Of a stretch of 64,000 nt of DNA, positions 12,519-24,720 are shown one piece after another. Under the pieces are notes generated by a model that was not told the DNA's origin, did not search any database, and saw only the letters and a list, made by a program, of their open reading frames with translations. Both the position numbers and the translations under genes were made by a program. The stretch is from Paragyromitra xinjiangensis (lineage: Eukaryota; Ascomycota; Pezizomycetes; Pezizales; Discinaceae), in assembly GCA_038503065.1 (NCBI GenBank), contig JBCAMK010000007.1, positions 1,178,001-1,242,000 of the forward strand, in the 5' to 3' direction. Numbering within the stretch: position 1 is the first letter of the stretch; every line of letters starts with the position of its first letter.

Positions 12519-14409
12519 GTTGATAACGGAGGGGAAGAAAGTTGGAGAAGAGAGAACGAAGAATGGAGGAGAGAAGGCTGTGATGGACGAGTGAAAAGAA
12601 AGGACAAGAATAGCAGCGAATGACTGCAGCTGGAGCATCCGTCGTCGTCGTCTTCTTCTTCGTTGACCCGTCGGACTTGACTAGCAGCGACACACAGAGA
12701 GACACAGAGGAGGAGTAGGAAGCCTTACCGGAACTCCCAGCACTAGAGACTTCTTCCTCTTTCCCTTCTATTAGCACCTATTCGAAACTCGGTATCGGCT
12801 GGCTGCGGGGAATCCTCTATGTGCGGGCGAGACACTCGGGCTCACGCCTAGCCGCAGGAGCTCGGCGCAGATCTGACGGGGTGGGCAGAAGAGGCCCGGG
12901 ACACCGCAGCTCTAGTGGGAATCTGTTCATTAGTGGTTCCGCTTCTAAAGATAGGGAAGGAAAAAAATGAAGCAACAAGGAAAAGTATAAAAACACTTGA
13001 GCCAACGAGGAAGCGCGTCGATCAACGGCCCCCCTGCGAAGCTTCAGCTTGGGCGGTTTGTGGGGTTCAGAAGCTTGAAAGCTTGTCTCCTGACTCGTTC
13101 GTCAAAAAACACAGCCGGGTAACTCGTCAGTCAACGGCTTTCCATGGACCGTTTGTAACGCATCTACCAAGTTTTCCTTTTAGTATTATCTCTAGGTTTA
13201 GGGATAATGACAAAAAGCAAACCACTGCAGCATTTCAATAGTGGGCACGTCATCCCACCACGAATTTCCAAGGTATTGGGGTATTTAGTTTATCCCAGGA
13301 ATTCATACCTTCATATAAGGACTAATAGGTTGGTTGGTGGCCTAAAGGCATATGCGGCTGCCGGTTTTTGGGTGTTTGTGGGAAGCATGAGCGTCACACC
13401 CTTCACATCAAAATACAAGCCATATCGCGCCAAGGCTCAAAGAATATCTGCTCCTTCTCTTCTCAGCACAACTTGCATATCATACCATCCCATCCCACAC
13501 ACGCTATCCTCACAATACAACCATGTCTACGCTCATCTGGTGGTCCCAAGGGTTCCCCAAGTTTTATCTTGTCCAGTGGTTGAGCTGCAATTAATGACCC
13601 GAGATACTGGGCCGCAGCAGCCTATCGTGATCAACCATAGCACAATCAATAAAACAAAGAGCTAAGTAATGCTATTGGGTAGGTGTAACTTTTGAAATAC
13701 ATCTGCCTTGAATAAAATGCGTTGTATTGTGAGAAAACCCTCGTTTTCGTAAATGTTACGATGCGGGATCCCGTTTCTAACTAGTAGCTCCAGCTTGAGA
13801 CACTTCGTCTCGTGTCGTCCGTGGTCAAAGAAGATAGAAGTTTGAAGCGGAAAATGATAGGCGTCTCGTTTTGTTAGTCAGCCCTCAGAACTGCATGTAG
13901 GAATGTCAAAAATAGGAATGCGCTGTGGTTGAGGGCTGAAGGTCCAATGTAAGCCTATAGCCTAAGAGATCGCCAAAAGAGCTTAGTCCAGTTTATTCAC
14001 CTAAATCAGCTTATTGCGATTTCCACCAGCAAAAAAGAAAAGAGATTCGAGGAACCAAGCGAACATGATGAAGCCAGATATTCTGGGTGGATACATTCTG
14101 CCCAAAAAGATCTACTTATGACTCCTTGTTTAATACCGTGTATCTTGGTATTCGTACAGATAATGATTGGATCAGCCCATAGGTCATTTACGTGTTCACT
14201 TTCCTTCCTTCCTCCGATTTTCAAGCCCATGCCCACTGTACACCCCTAGGCCTCTACTGCGGTAGAAGGAACCGTATTAGCCCGCATCCAGCTTTGGGCC
14301 TAAAAACTTGAAAAAGAAAAAGAAAAGAGGGGACAAGAAAATAAAATACATGTAGTCCAAGAGGTAATATAAAGCATCGTACGCGTGGAGTAGGCAAGGG
14401 GAAAGAGGG

Positions 14410-14480
14410 TTGATTGATTGATTGATTGATATTTCATACATATACACGCATCCAGCTCTTAGGCTTGGCGGCACACCTAA
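14410..14480 (-). mobile_element. candidate 3' tail of a non-LTR retrotransposon
   Basis: On the minus strand the sequence reads GCCTAAGAGCTGGATGCGTG, then a short AT-rich stretch, then five ATCA-type units (the tetranucleotide tract is at 14410-14430 on the plus strand). A tetranucleotide tail after a unique 3' end is typical of LINE-type elements. A second, shorter stub at 45,033-45,060 shares the GCGTGTAT core and the same repeat unit. The limit on the high-coordinate side cannot be set from this window, and no reverse-transcriptase frame is attached. It could instead be an isolated microsatellite, but the shared flank argues against that. Confidence 0.45.
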
Positions 14481-17040
14481 TCTAAATCCATAACAAAATA
14501 AACAAATCCAAAACATAAAACACAAAACACAAAACACAAAACAAACTAAAATCTAACTACTATAGGGAAAAGAGGGCTGAACTATAAAGAGAAAAGCATT
14601 CTGATATAATAGCAACACATCCGGCCGGTAGAAGGGCCTTGTATTGAGCACTACATATATTATTACATATTTTTAAGGTTTAAGCTAGAAAAAGGGAATT
14701 AGTAGGCGGAAGATAAACATACATCACGTATAGTGGTAATGGGGCCCCTCATATTACATGTAGTCAAGACGTACTCTGCTGCCGTTATTTTCGAATTTTA
14801 CTAGCTATAGGCGGTTACATGTGTCGGCGTCGCGTCATCAATACTTTGAGCTACTGTGTAAAATCTATCGTGTTTCCATTGATGGCTATAGAAAGCGATT
14901 GCCGACTGCGGTATATCTACTCTTTACGTACTTCAAGATGTTTCGCTTTAACAGGTATTTTTGCTTATTTTGATAGTTTTAGTCCCTCAGCTGAGCTGCG
15001 ACCATAAAATATGACGTTCCGCTTTTCACGGTATTGATCAAAATCCTAGATAATAGATTTATATAGATAGCCCTTACTTCGAAAATCGCTCTCTGAATGA
15101 GGAGTTTATTCTATCCTCAAGATCATCTCGTTTTATCGTAGTTTGCCTTAAAGACGCCATTTGTAAATCAGTATTTGTTCACCCCTTTCTCGACTGCTAG
15201 GATTATTAAGCTTAAACTCTGGTATGGAGTTCGTATTAACCTACGTATATAAATCATTAGAGATCGAACGGATAACCCTTCAAACTCGGAATCGGTAAAC
15301 CTCCTTTAGGAGTAAGTGTAGCTCTATTTTTGTGTTAAAACATCGATAGCAGGTGTCTTGAGGCCTCTCGGTGGATAGTACTACGTCGTAGTTCACATAT
15401 TTATCATTGCACCAAAGCCGATATTTTGTAGGAGGAATCCAGATTTTAAAGGACTAAATATTGAAAGAAATTTTGGGCAACTACAACGTGGGCACGAGAC
15501 TAGCCATTACCCTATACACTAGCTATAGTGGGAAAAAAAAACTGCCAAAGCCCGGTTTTCTTTTATGTGGCGAAGTACAAGAAATAGTGACTACATGTAT
15601 CCCTGCATCAGTTGGCAGCTCTATCACCTTATAGAGTAATATCTAAATCTAAAATCTTATGCCTACTCACGTGACGGACGGACAGCTCCCTAGCCAATCA
15701 GCCATCATCTATTCTAATTAGTTGAGATTCTAAAGCAGCGTTATTAGTACCTAGGGTCTTGCTATTAGGTGGTAATAATTACTTTTTACAAGCCGCTTTT
15801 GTATAGTGGCGGAACCGATAGGCGTGTACCTTTTTCGGGGTGATCTAGGTTTATTCCAGCTAAATAGGAAGGGGTTTCAAGGAAATTATCCTATGGAAGG
15901 AGTTACTATGATAAACGCGGTGTCTGTGGAGAGCCTTTAAAAAAGATATTTTCGTGGTGTAATTGGACTACGAAAAGTTGGGTTTTGGGTGGATATACCC
16001 GCGAAAAAAAAAGAAAATGGCAACGTTGTGAAGCCTAGAATTGATTGACCTGAACCCCAGTACTAGGGATCGGTAAGATACGTATTTTACAACAATTATG
16101 AGTATTGTACCGTATCAAAAACACGATACATACTCGCACAGACCACTCCCAAGTTCAAGCTGGGGCTACCTAACTCGGCTCCTTTCCCCCGTCAAGGCCT
16201 AAAATCCCCCACCCGGTATGAATTTGTATGATGGCAGTATCACGCCGAACCCTCGAAAATGCCCAGGCCCCGGTTGCATTATAGGTCACATATAGACACA
16301 CGCTTATCAATCCTAGCACTATAGAAGAAGCCCTTAGGTGATTATGATGCGATCCTAGGAGTTGGAAATAGTATCAAAATATAACTAGTGCGAAGTGGTA
16401 GTAATTTCGTGTCAACTACTATTTCTGGAATAGGCGACTACAACCTTTACTTTATGTATGCTGATCATGAAAAATCCCTTGTTTACCTCCCGTTTTCACT
16501 TCCAATTACATTATTCCGTTTCTAGATTCTCTCCGGAACCTCCTCTGAAGCTAAGGGCAAGCCACACAAACTGATATAATAGAGAAACTCTTTTGGATCG
16601 CAGCCCTCTCTCTGGTATTAATAGGCCGACTTCTCCCATGAAAAACCAGCTCTAATTATAAACTAAAGCACAAACCGTAAAGTATACACACGTGATAAGT
16701 CTTCGGAGATAGCTGTTTACTCTAAAAGTCAAAATCGAATAATGACTTAAGAATGAATCACCAAGCCATAATATTCGAGTTTGCTGATTTAAGTTAATAA
16801 AAACAACCAGCCATTTGAAATTTCTGCGAACCATTCTACATAACAAGGGAAAACGAGGGCATTTTTTGAAGCTCACTAATGCTTGACTTAAACTTACACA
16901 AAAAGTTACAATCTAGGGGCACCCCGGAATAAACAAAAAGTAGTTACGGTAATGAAAGACAAGGTATACGAGACGCCATACGAGAAAGTGAGAGGGAAGG
17001 AACTGTCACATCGGTTCGATGGAGAAATATAGAAAAATTC

Positions 17041-17065
17041 AAAATAAAATAAAATAAAATAAAAA
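17041..17065. repeat. (AAAAT)n microsatellite
   Basis: Five tandem AAAAT-type units run from 17041 to 17065, in the 3' flank of the trehalase gene. No function is evident. Confidence 0.85.
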
Positions 17066-17291
17066 CAAAACAAAAATTGTGGAAACGAAAAACCCCCCCG
17101 TGAAACAAAACCAGAATTGGAGGGGAAAGAGAAAGAATTGGAGACACGAACCGGTTAAAAATGGAACTAAGGGCAAAGCATGCAAGAAACAATAAAAATC
17201 TTTTTGAGACGAAATGCTATTCTAACCTCTGCAAATCACACCATGTCACCTTTGCGAGAAGACATGTGTTTCGAACAGCATTTTCTGTTAT

Positions 17292-20200
17292 TTAGGGCGG
17301 GGTACCGGGGAATAGTGCTTCTGTAGGACTTTCCGATCCAGGGCTCCCTGGTGGACTAGCACCCCATTTAAGCAGGAGGCTCTCTTTTTCAGAGTCTGTC
17401 GCAGAAAAGAAGTCGTCTGGAGTGACACAAGCACCAAGGGCGCGTCTCATATGAGAGTTAACGATAGTGAGCCCAAGCTGGAAAGAGGCGTTCACCCAAC
17501 CAAATCTACAATTTCACCACACGTTAATACCTGGATAGTCAAATAGAAGCGGAAGCTCCCCGGGAATAATGCTAATACGAATGAAAATAGATCTACATAC
17601 CCTTCACGTGCAACACCCCTAAAGTCTAATCCTTGGTTGCCATATTCCGCATCAACGCGATGCGGATCGATAGGACGAGTAACATCATACTTTTCTACAA
17701 CTACCCCGTTGTAGTCCACAAATGCCTTGGTAATCATGTAAAGCCAGCGATATGCAAGACGTTCAGCTTCTTCCTGATAACCGTAGCGCTCGAGGCCAAC
17801 CCATGCAAGAATTTGTTGGGGAGCCCATCCACTGTGATAGTGAATTATCAATAGATATTCAAATGAGAGCCTAAAGGTGGAATAAGACGTACTAAGGATA
17901 ATCCCACTGCCGGTTCGGTCTATCCAGCCCAATCCGGCCCCTACTCTTTTCAGTTCCACTTACCAGCCCCCCATGCTTCTCAAATAGCTTCAACGCGACT
18001 TCGACCATCTTGGTCGCTTGCTTTGGAGAGCTTACACCTGCCCACATGGCCCAAAATGTGGTGGCACTCTCGTATTTACTCTGCTTCTTTTTAATTGTGT
18101 CATAGTCAAAATACATCCCCCTTTCTTCATTCCACAGGTATCGATCGATCAACATCTTGCGTCTCTTAGCTCTGCGCTCCCAAGCACCCGATGTATGAAC
18201 AGTCCCAGTTCTAAGGTCAGGATGTCCCTTAACTGAGAACTCTTCAGGAATAACTAGACGGCCATTGAAATAACTTTCAATCACCTTCGCGATATCAATC
18301 TCGTACTTATACAACAATGCATTGAGGTCGATTGTCGCTAAATTGGCGCAAACACCCTCCAGGCGATAGCTAGTATCATGGCCCGACTCGCGGACAGCAC
18401 GATCATGAAGAAAGTATTCATCGAGAGCTGGTTCTTTGATGATTCCATCGTTATATGCGACGATGAAATCCTCGATGGACATTCCGTACTTTTTGGCGTA
18501 AGGCCCGAGATGAGAGTCAAAGTGACTAGGTTCTGTTTCTGGAGGAACACCGAGACCTTCGGGACGATATCTGCTTAGCCCAGAGATCGGATCCAGACGC
18601 GGCTCTGCCATCCAGACTGTGAAATACTCCTTGATGGCAGCAAGCATAGAAGTCTTGAGGAAACCAAGAGCACCTTCTTCATGGCGAATCTTCTTGAATA
18701 CACGAAGCGTCATGTCTGTCAAGAATGGTGGTTGGGAACGCGAAAGATAGTATGAGCGATTAGCATTAAGGATCTTTCCATAATGTTCAATCTCGAAGCA
18801 AAAATTGATAACCATGGCCTTAGCTAAGTCAGTGCGGTCATCAATTATAAGACCTAGAGCAATCATATAGCTATCCCAGCCTATTACCATAGCCGTTAGA
18901 GACTAAAGCGGTGAAAATACATTGAAGCTAGGAGATTACCATATAATTCATTGAATCGACCCCCCGGGACTACAAACGGCCAACCCCTCAAATCTTCCTT
19001 GCCGTTTGCATCGATATATTTCTCCATAGCCAATGCCAGTAATCCCGGTTTGTCGTTAATACCTGAAGAGGAAACAAATTAGAAATGTACATTATCATCA
19101 TTTAAGGCAGGAATTTGTGGGAGGGTACCTACTTTTCGTGTATTCTGCTGTTATCTCCCCCGGCAGCTCTACTACATCCAGCTCCAGCTCAGGTTGTTCC
19201 TGCGCTATTCTGCGGTAGTACTTCAGCTGTTCCGGGGCTCCTTTGGGAACATAAATTCTCGGTCTAGGGTCCTTCATCCTTTCGGCTTTCGGGTCCTTAG
19301 CTACAATATCAATCACACTCTCGTCGATTCTCCTAGTCAATCCATCCCAGAAGCTGTGCTTGATCAAGCGACGAAGACGTGCCACCGGATTCTCATTCAA
19401 GCGAGCTTCATCCAACACGATATGCTTGCGCCCATAATCAATAGCCAACGTAAGCTCCTGTAAGAGGTTCGACAACATGTATGTTCCGCGGACCTGGCTG
19501 TGATTGTAGCCATTAGAATTCGCGGTTCCTAGGGAGAGAACCTTGTTGAGGTTAGCACCTATATTTGTGGCTCAAGATGAAAAAAAAAGTACCTTAGGCC
19601 CGCCGTCTTCAATTGTGATTTGGAAGTTGCCATCTGTATCTTCAGAAGCCAGTAGACTCCTATAGGTAGATTCGACATTGATAAGGAACTTCCTTGGGTT
19701 ATGCACGTTGTAGTCATCTAAAATACTCGGGTTCGTTTATTAATTCTGGTCCAAAACGCCGACTTAAACCTCAAAACAGCGGGCCAAATCTAAGTGGGCT
19801 GAGCAGTGCAATAAGCCCGAAGATTGAGTTGCAACTTACCTGCAGAAGATCTACGGACCGGCTTCGTCAATGGAAGGGCCAAACTGCCCGAGTTCGGGGT
19901 CATAGTATGTTTGTCATAGGTCTAGTTCACGAGTAGGTAGCCCCAATGTCAGTCACAGTTTGCAGAGCACTCGAAATGTCTGCCTATGAATTATCACGCC
20001 AGGGGTTGAGAATGTAGGGGAACTGCAGCGGCATCCTCCGTAGCATCCTCAGCAACAGAAAACCAAGCAAAAAGTCCAATAAAGACGCCATGAATGACCT
20101 GCTAGAGGCCTACTAACAGGAGCCCTTCTTGCCCGAACCTTCTCACTCCTGCAGGGCAGACACAAGATTGAAAGATAGCAATACAAATGACAGTTAGCTT

Positions 20201-20346
20201 ACCGCAGACAAGGTCCTTGGTCTTCCACCAATGGCATTGAGGTTATGTTCTCCATAGTAGACGTGAGCAGCAGAGTAGGGATCATGGTCCTCGTCATGAT
20301 GCCGAGGCCAGTCTTTCCCAGCGTTGCTGCCAGAAACAGTAGACAT
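17292..20346 (-). CDS. neutral (cytosolic) trehalase, GH37
   Basis: Hydrolyses trehalose to two glucose in the cytosol during germination and recovery from stress. Eight exons (20346-20203, 19921-19840, 19717-19593, 19541-19133, 19062-18940, 18880-17893, 17831-17601, 17505-17292) join in phase to give 771 residues, near the yeast Nth1 length. Both family signatures are intact: [14 protein letters not shown] at 286-299 and QWDYPYGWAP at 619-628. The expected acids are present in [10 protein letters not shown] and in VVEKYDV (Glu670). The N-terminal regulatory region holds VRRSSA at 70-75, a protein kinase A type site, and the calcium-binding loop [12 protein letters not shown] at 102-113; together these separate it from acid trehalases. 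Exon 2, only 82 nt, encodes the phosphorylation site. There is no signal peptide, as expected. Activation by PKA and 14-3-3 is known for the family and inferred here. Confidence 0.96.
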
Positions 20347-23300
20347 GGTGGGTAAAAATTACTTGGGTTAAGTTGGATAAGAATTTAGTATGAGCGATGA
20401 GTATATGTTTTGTGTTCTCTGAGATACAGCGATAGCGGTGACAATGATGATGAAAGACTTGGAGGGTGAGAGGGTGAGAGGGGGATAAGGTGGTGTTGGT
20501 ATTTCTGGGACAGGAGGGAGGCGAGAAGATGAAGGTGTGAGCAAGCAAACTGCTCGACTTTCGGCGCTATGTAATGCTCGTCTGGCGGTTCTTGGTAGAG
20601 TTGGCGCTGCTGTTTTTTTTCCACTGATGCTATTACGAGCAAGTGGGCATGAAGGGAAGAAGAAGGAGGTGTGATATGAAAGTTGCACTCCAGCAGCCTT
20701 TTGGAAAGGATGGATCATGGAGGGAGCTAAGAAACCCGGCAGAGCTATGACGAAGGCCAAAACAAGGATGGCTGCAGACCCGCAATGCAATGCAATGCTC
20801 TGCACAACGCGCGCAGTCTGTGGCCAGCATAAGCATCCTCCATACGTAAAAAAAATAATAAAATAAAAAAACATAAAATAAAAAACTATCCCGAAAGTAC
20901 CGATATCACGATAAGGTTTTTGCATGCCACTCAACCAGTTATACTACGTCAAAAGTTGCTAGGGTTACCAAGGCTGCTGTTTGTGAATTTTTTCCTTGCA
21001 TCCTCTCCAGTACCCTTATGTGATTCTTCCCTTTCTCTTCTTGGTTTTAAAACTGTTTCTCCGAATTCCTCATCGAGTTTTCTTATTCTCGTTGCACAAA
21101 CCCCTGTCTCGAACCTGGGAAACGGGTAATTGACCGGTTTGGAAAACTAAAGCTCAGCACATACCCACCCCACATTTTGGAGCCGCAACTTGACCGTAAT
21201 ATCCCACGCATTGTTTTAATGCTGGCCCCACTCAAATGCTCAATTGTTTAGACAACAGTAGCTGTGTCCAGATTTCCCTTGACCGCCTCCCGTTTCCCCT
21301 TCGTTATTGTCACTAATGTTTGCTAATCGTTTTCGTGGAGCTAACTGTGCCACCGGTCATCGACTCCTCCCATCCAGAGTCTCATTTTCCTTGAGATAAT
21401 TGCACATTCTGAGTGAGCTTATGAGCCTCAAATCCAGCGGGTCTAATGGCTCGTGTATTGGACGAATAGACGGACCCAGAATAAATTATAGACTTCCGCA
21501 TGAAGTTCCACCCCAAACGAAGAGTAATAATGCTAATATTCACTAGACATACCCAACACATCTTCGAATAATTTAAATCGCGTCGGGTTTCCAAGAGCAA
21601 ACTAATTCTCTACTGTATGACATCGTGGGGGCGACAAACCGAACACTGTCTGGTTTTTCAAGGTGTGCAAGCTTAATTAAGAGCACCACAGATGCAGATA
21701 TGGTACTCTTTAAGGGAATCGTGGGTAGCATGCTCACCTCATGTTCGGGACTTGCATGGGCACTCTGATGCCCGCATGACCGTAACCATTTCCTTTTCCA
21801 GATATTTTTCGTCCCTTCATCTACGCTCTATGCAGGCGTCCCGCGGCTGGGCCCCGACTGCATGGTAGCCATCAATAACCGCACCCTCCCGTTCAGAAAA
21901 GAATCAAAGCTTACCATCCCAGATCGCTAACTCAACTGCCTCCATGTAAGGCTAACATTTCAACCAATCGGTGGGTGCACAGATACTTTAACTTTTCCGA
22001 AACGATAAAGCAGTACACGAAAAAGAAAACTACACGGGGGTCGCGGCCCACAAAGCTTTTTGAATAGACAGTTACCCCGCAGCGACGATCCACACTCTCA
22101 GCTGTTTGGACTCCATCGCTCCATCTCGTGTGTCATTTCAGTTTTAATCCTACCCACCGTAGTCCCCAAACACGATTTGAAGCCACACGATAATTGGTGC
22201 TGTTACTTCCGAACCTCCGGTCACGATGCTTTTGTGTTTATCAACCTTGTTGAACCCCACCCCTCTTTTCGCTGAGGAGTATGAGAGATTTGAACAAAAT
22301 ACCGTGGAACGTTGAAAAATGCGCAGAGGGGGAAGAGAAGGTAATAGAAAAAGAAAGATCTCTCTATATTAAATACGACACCCAATATCCTCAAAAAAAC
22401 CACTAGATATCCCCCCCGCGAGTACCCTCCAGCTGGAGCAGGCACTTTGATGCTCGGCAGTTCTTTTAAAATACCATTGAACCGACATCGGATATCTAGA
22501 TGGGTCTAAATAGCTTGGTTCATTTCGAGATCCTATAGTCAACCAGCCTAGAGGTGTTCTGACCGTGGGAGCCGGCCGTGTCATCACATAGTGTCTCTAC
22601 TATTTCGATGGATCCCATCAATTGGTCTCTTTTTTTATCCGAGCGTGCTCGAGGGTGGCCATGCGCTCAAAAGAAGCTAACTCAATGATTGGCAGTTGCC
22701 CAAGTTAACTATAGCTCCTTAGACTGCAGCATCGTTCTTGACCGCTGGCCTAACGTTGGATCAACAAAAATATTCTATTATCCTCCACTACTACCCTTTA
22801 TGCAACCCTTTAATCAATCGTCGATGCGAAGATGTTGACATTTCTATTAAACAGTCAAGCATTCTTCATAGGATTTAGTGTTAAAAATCACTCATCATTG
22901 GCCTCGAAATAGTTCAACTCACAGATACAGCGGGCCATCTCGAGGACTAAGGTACTCAAACTACTGGGTATAAGCTGGCTGAACAGAGTCGTTACCCCGG
23001 TGTCAGATGTGAGTGGGGGGGGATTCAGATAGCGTCAATCAAAGAATAAACAACTTTTTGGGGGTTGTGCGCGGTTTAGCGGAGGTTCTATCAATTCTTA
23101 GTTTGGTGACTACTGCACGCCGAAATATGAAGTGACGATGACGAGCAATCCGGTAATAAGTTGTCTCCGAACCTTCCCCGGTTGTTCTTGTGAGCTTTGC
23201 TCTTGAATTCGCCCGAACTGGCCTGGAGGGTCAACTGCCTTACTATGGATCGAAAACTTAGCCCAGGGCTTGGATTTGATCATCAGTCGGGCGAACCATT

Positions 23301-24075
23301 TTCCGATGTCAATGACGCACGGAGGTTGCCGAAGCCTGCAAGGTTCCCGGCAGCCCGTTACCGTACCTGCCGCGACCCGCTACACCTGAAGATCCAACAG
23401 TCTCCCATGTGCATCCGGGCCTCCACCAGGCATCCGAGGATTTGCGTCTACAAGCAGAGGACCGACCCCAACCACCGAGACACCTACCCATACTTTTGTA
23501 GACCAGTTTTGTGGGATAATTTGTAACCGCAGCAGTAATGTGGAAGGAATGCAGTTCGAATACCTAGCCCTTTTTCGGTTTCATTTTGGTCTTTATTCTG
23601 TGTGCACAGAGTTCGTTGTAGATCTTCACCTTTGAATCATGTTCTCCCTATAGAGATTCGGACCACGCTTTCCGGCTCTGTAGACAACAGGTTAGGAAAA
23701 CCAGACGAAACGAACGGCCGAGCCGTCTCACTTACAACTATTCTGGCAGCTAGATCACAACCTCACATAACTTTAGCCTGGAATAGCTATTGTACGACGG
23801 TACATAAAATTCAACCCCAATAGTGGTAGGAGGAGACATAAAAAATTGATTCGCTTAGAGTCACAAGGCTCCGTATTAACCAATTTTAAGTAGCCTAGGC
23901 TAAGGTAGAACGAGTGACTGCTCATGAACTAGAGTTACCATCTTAGATGTTCCAAGATTACTAGGACTTCTCCCTTCTTCCCTCCACCATTAATATAGCT
24001 TCAATAACAAGCATATCACAATGAGTGTGTTTTCTTTCGTCTCTGTAAGACCTGTTAAAATTTTTCACGACGACA
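20347..24075. other. intergenic region upstream of trehalase
   Basis: The first 600 bases are presumably the trehalase promoter and leader. A 188-codon minus-strand frame at 20,368-20,934 covers it but is low-complexity (Ser/Pro/Leu) and lacks family features, so it is not called. A relatively GC-rich patch lies at about 23,200-23,510 within AT-rich surroundings. Its frames could be an old coding fragment, but nothing in it is recognisable. Confidence 0.45.
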
Positions 24076-24720
24076 CTACATATAATCGGCCCTTCGGGGC
24101 GGGCGTACCTGTTCGGCTTTCTCTTCATTCTTCAAGAGCTTTGCGATATCCTCGTAAACATCAGCCCGAGAGAGAAGTGGAACCTCTGGATTTAAGTATG
24201 GTAAAACATCTCGAAATTCCTTGTTTTCAACAATTTCTACAGGAAGATTGGCAGAGAGTATCGCCTTGGCTAAAAGCATTCGAAAGACTTCCGGGACAAA
24301 TGGTTCATCATTCTTTCGGATCCTCTATAGATCTATTTGATCTATACTGTTTGTAACATCGCCATTTTTTCTCTTTTGAAGGTCAAACCGTAAACATATC
24401 TTTTCTTCGTCTGTGTCGTTTGTGGGAACATCAGGGTGCTTATTTCGGAAATGAATGAGAAGATGGGAAGATGTGGTTCGAGAAGTAGGTGTCTTCCAGT
24501 AACCGTGAAGTGACGAGGATAGGCAATGTGTGCAGAAAATTTCGTGCACTTCGGGATCGGAAGTTTTCCTTCGAAGCAAGAGTTTTCGGTTGTAAAGATA
24601 ACTTCTGAACTTCCGTTGGTTTCTGTCTGTGACTGGCGTTATGGTGTTCTCATCCTTGAGTTTCTCTGCACGTAATTGAGCGGCTCGGAACGGCGGGAGA
24701 CTTTTATAAACAGGATATAG
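24076..24720 (-). pseudogene. truncated hAT transposase remnant with BED zinc finger
   Basis: One minus-strand frame runs from 24720 to 24109, broken by a single TAG at 24325-24327. Before the stop is a BED-type zinc finger: CTHC, then GYWKTPTSRTTSSHLLIHF and a closing histidine. After it comes the start of a hAT transposase body, with ILSANLPVEIVENKEFRDVL and LNPEVPLLSR, matching the conserved NLPF-VEN-EFR-L region of hAT elements. The frame then meets a GT donor-like site at 24108, and the catalytic and dimerisation regions are absent. No in-frame ATG precedes the finger. It is best read as the 5' part of an old DNA transposon. Preservation apart from one stop leaves open a recently broken copy or a domesticated BED-finger gene read through splicing. 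Confidence 0.72.

Larger units (their letters stand above)
12442..17291. other. 4.8-kb gene desert between helicase and trehalase
   Basis: No coding gene is supportable here. The stretch from about 14,500 to 16,950 is AT-rich and dense in stop codons in all frames, as expected of old, mutated repeat DNA; I could not identify the source element. It contains the retroelement-tail candidate at 14,410, three of the TACATGTA palindromes (14347, 14755, 15592) and the AAAAT microsatellite at 17,041. A 23-codon frame at 13,523 follows leader-like sequence but is too short to call. Confidence 0.5.

Noticed and set aside
13523..13594. 23-codon frame after a leader-like CT/CA-rich sequence
   Set aside because: Too short, and no following exon could be joined in frame.
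20368..20934. 188-codon minus-strand frame upstream of trehalase
   Set aside because: Low-complexity product, sits in the likely promoter and leader of trehalase, no splice or homology support.
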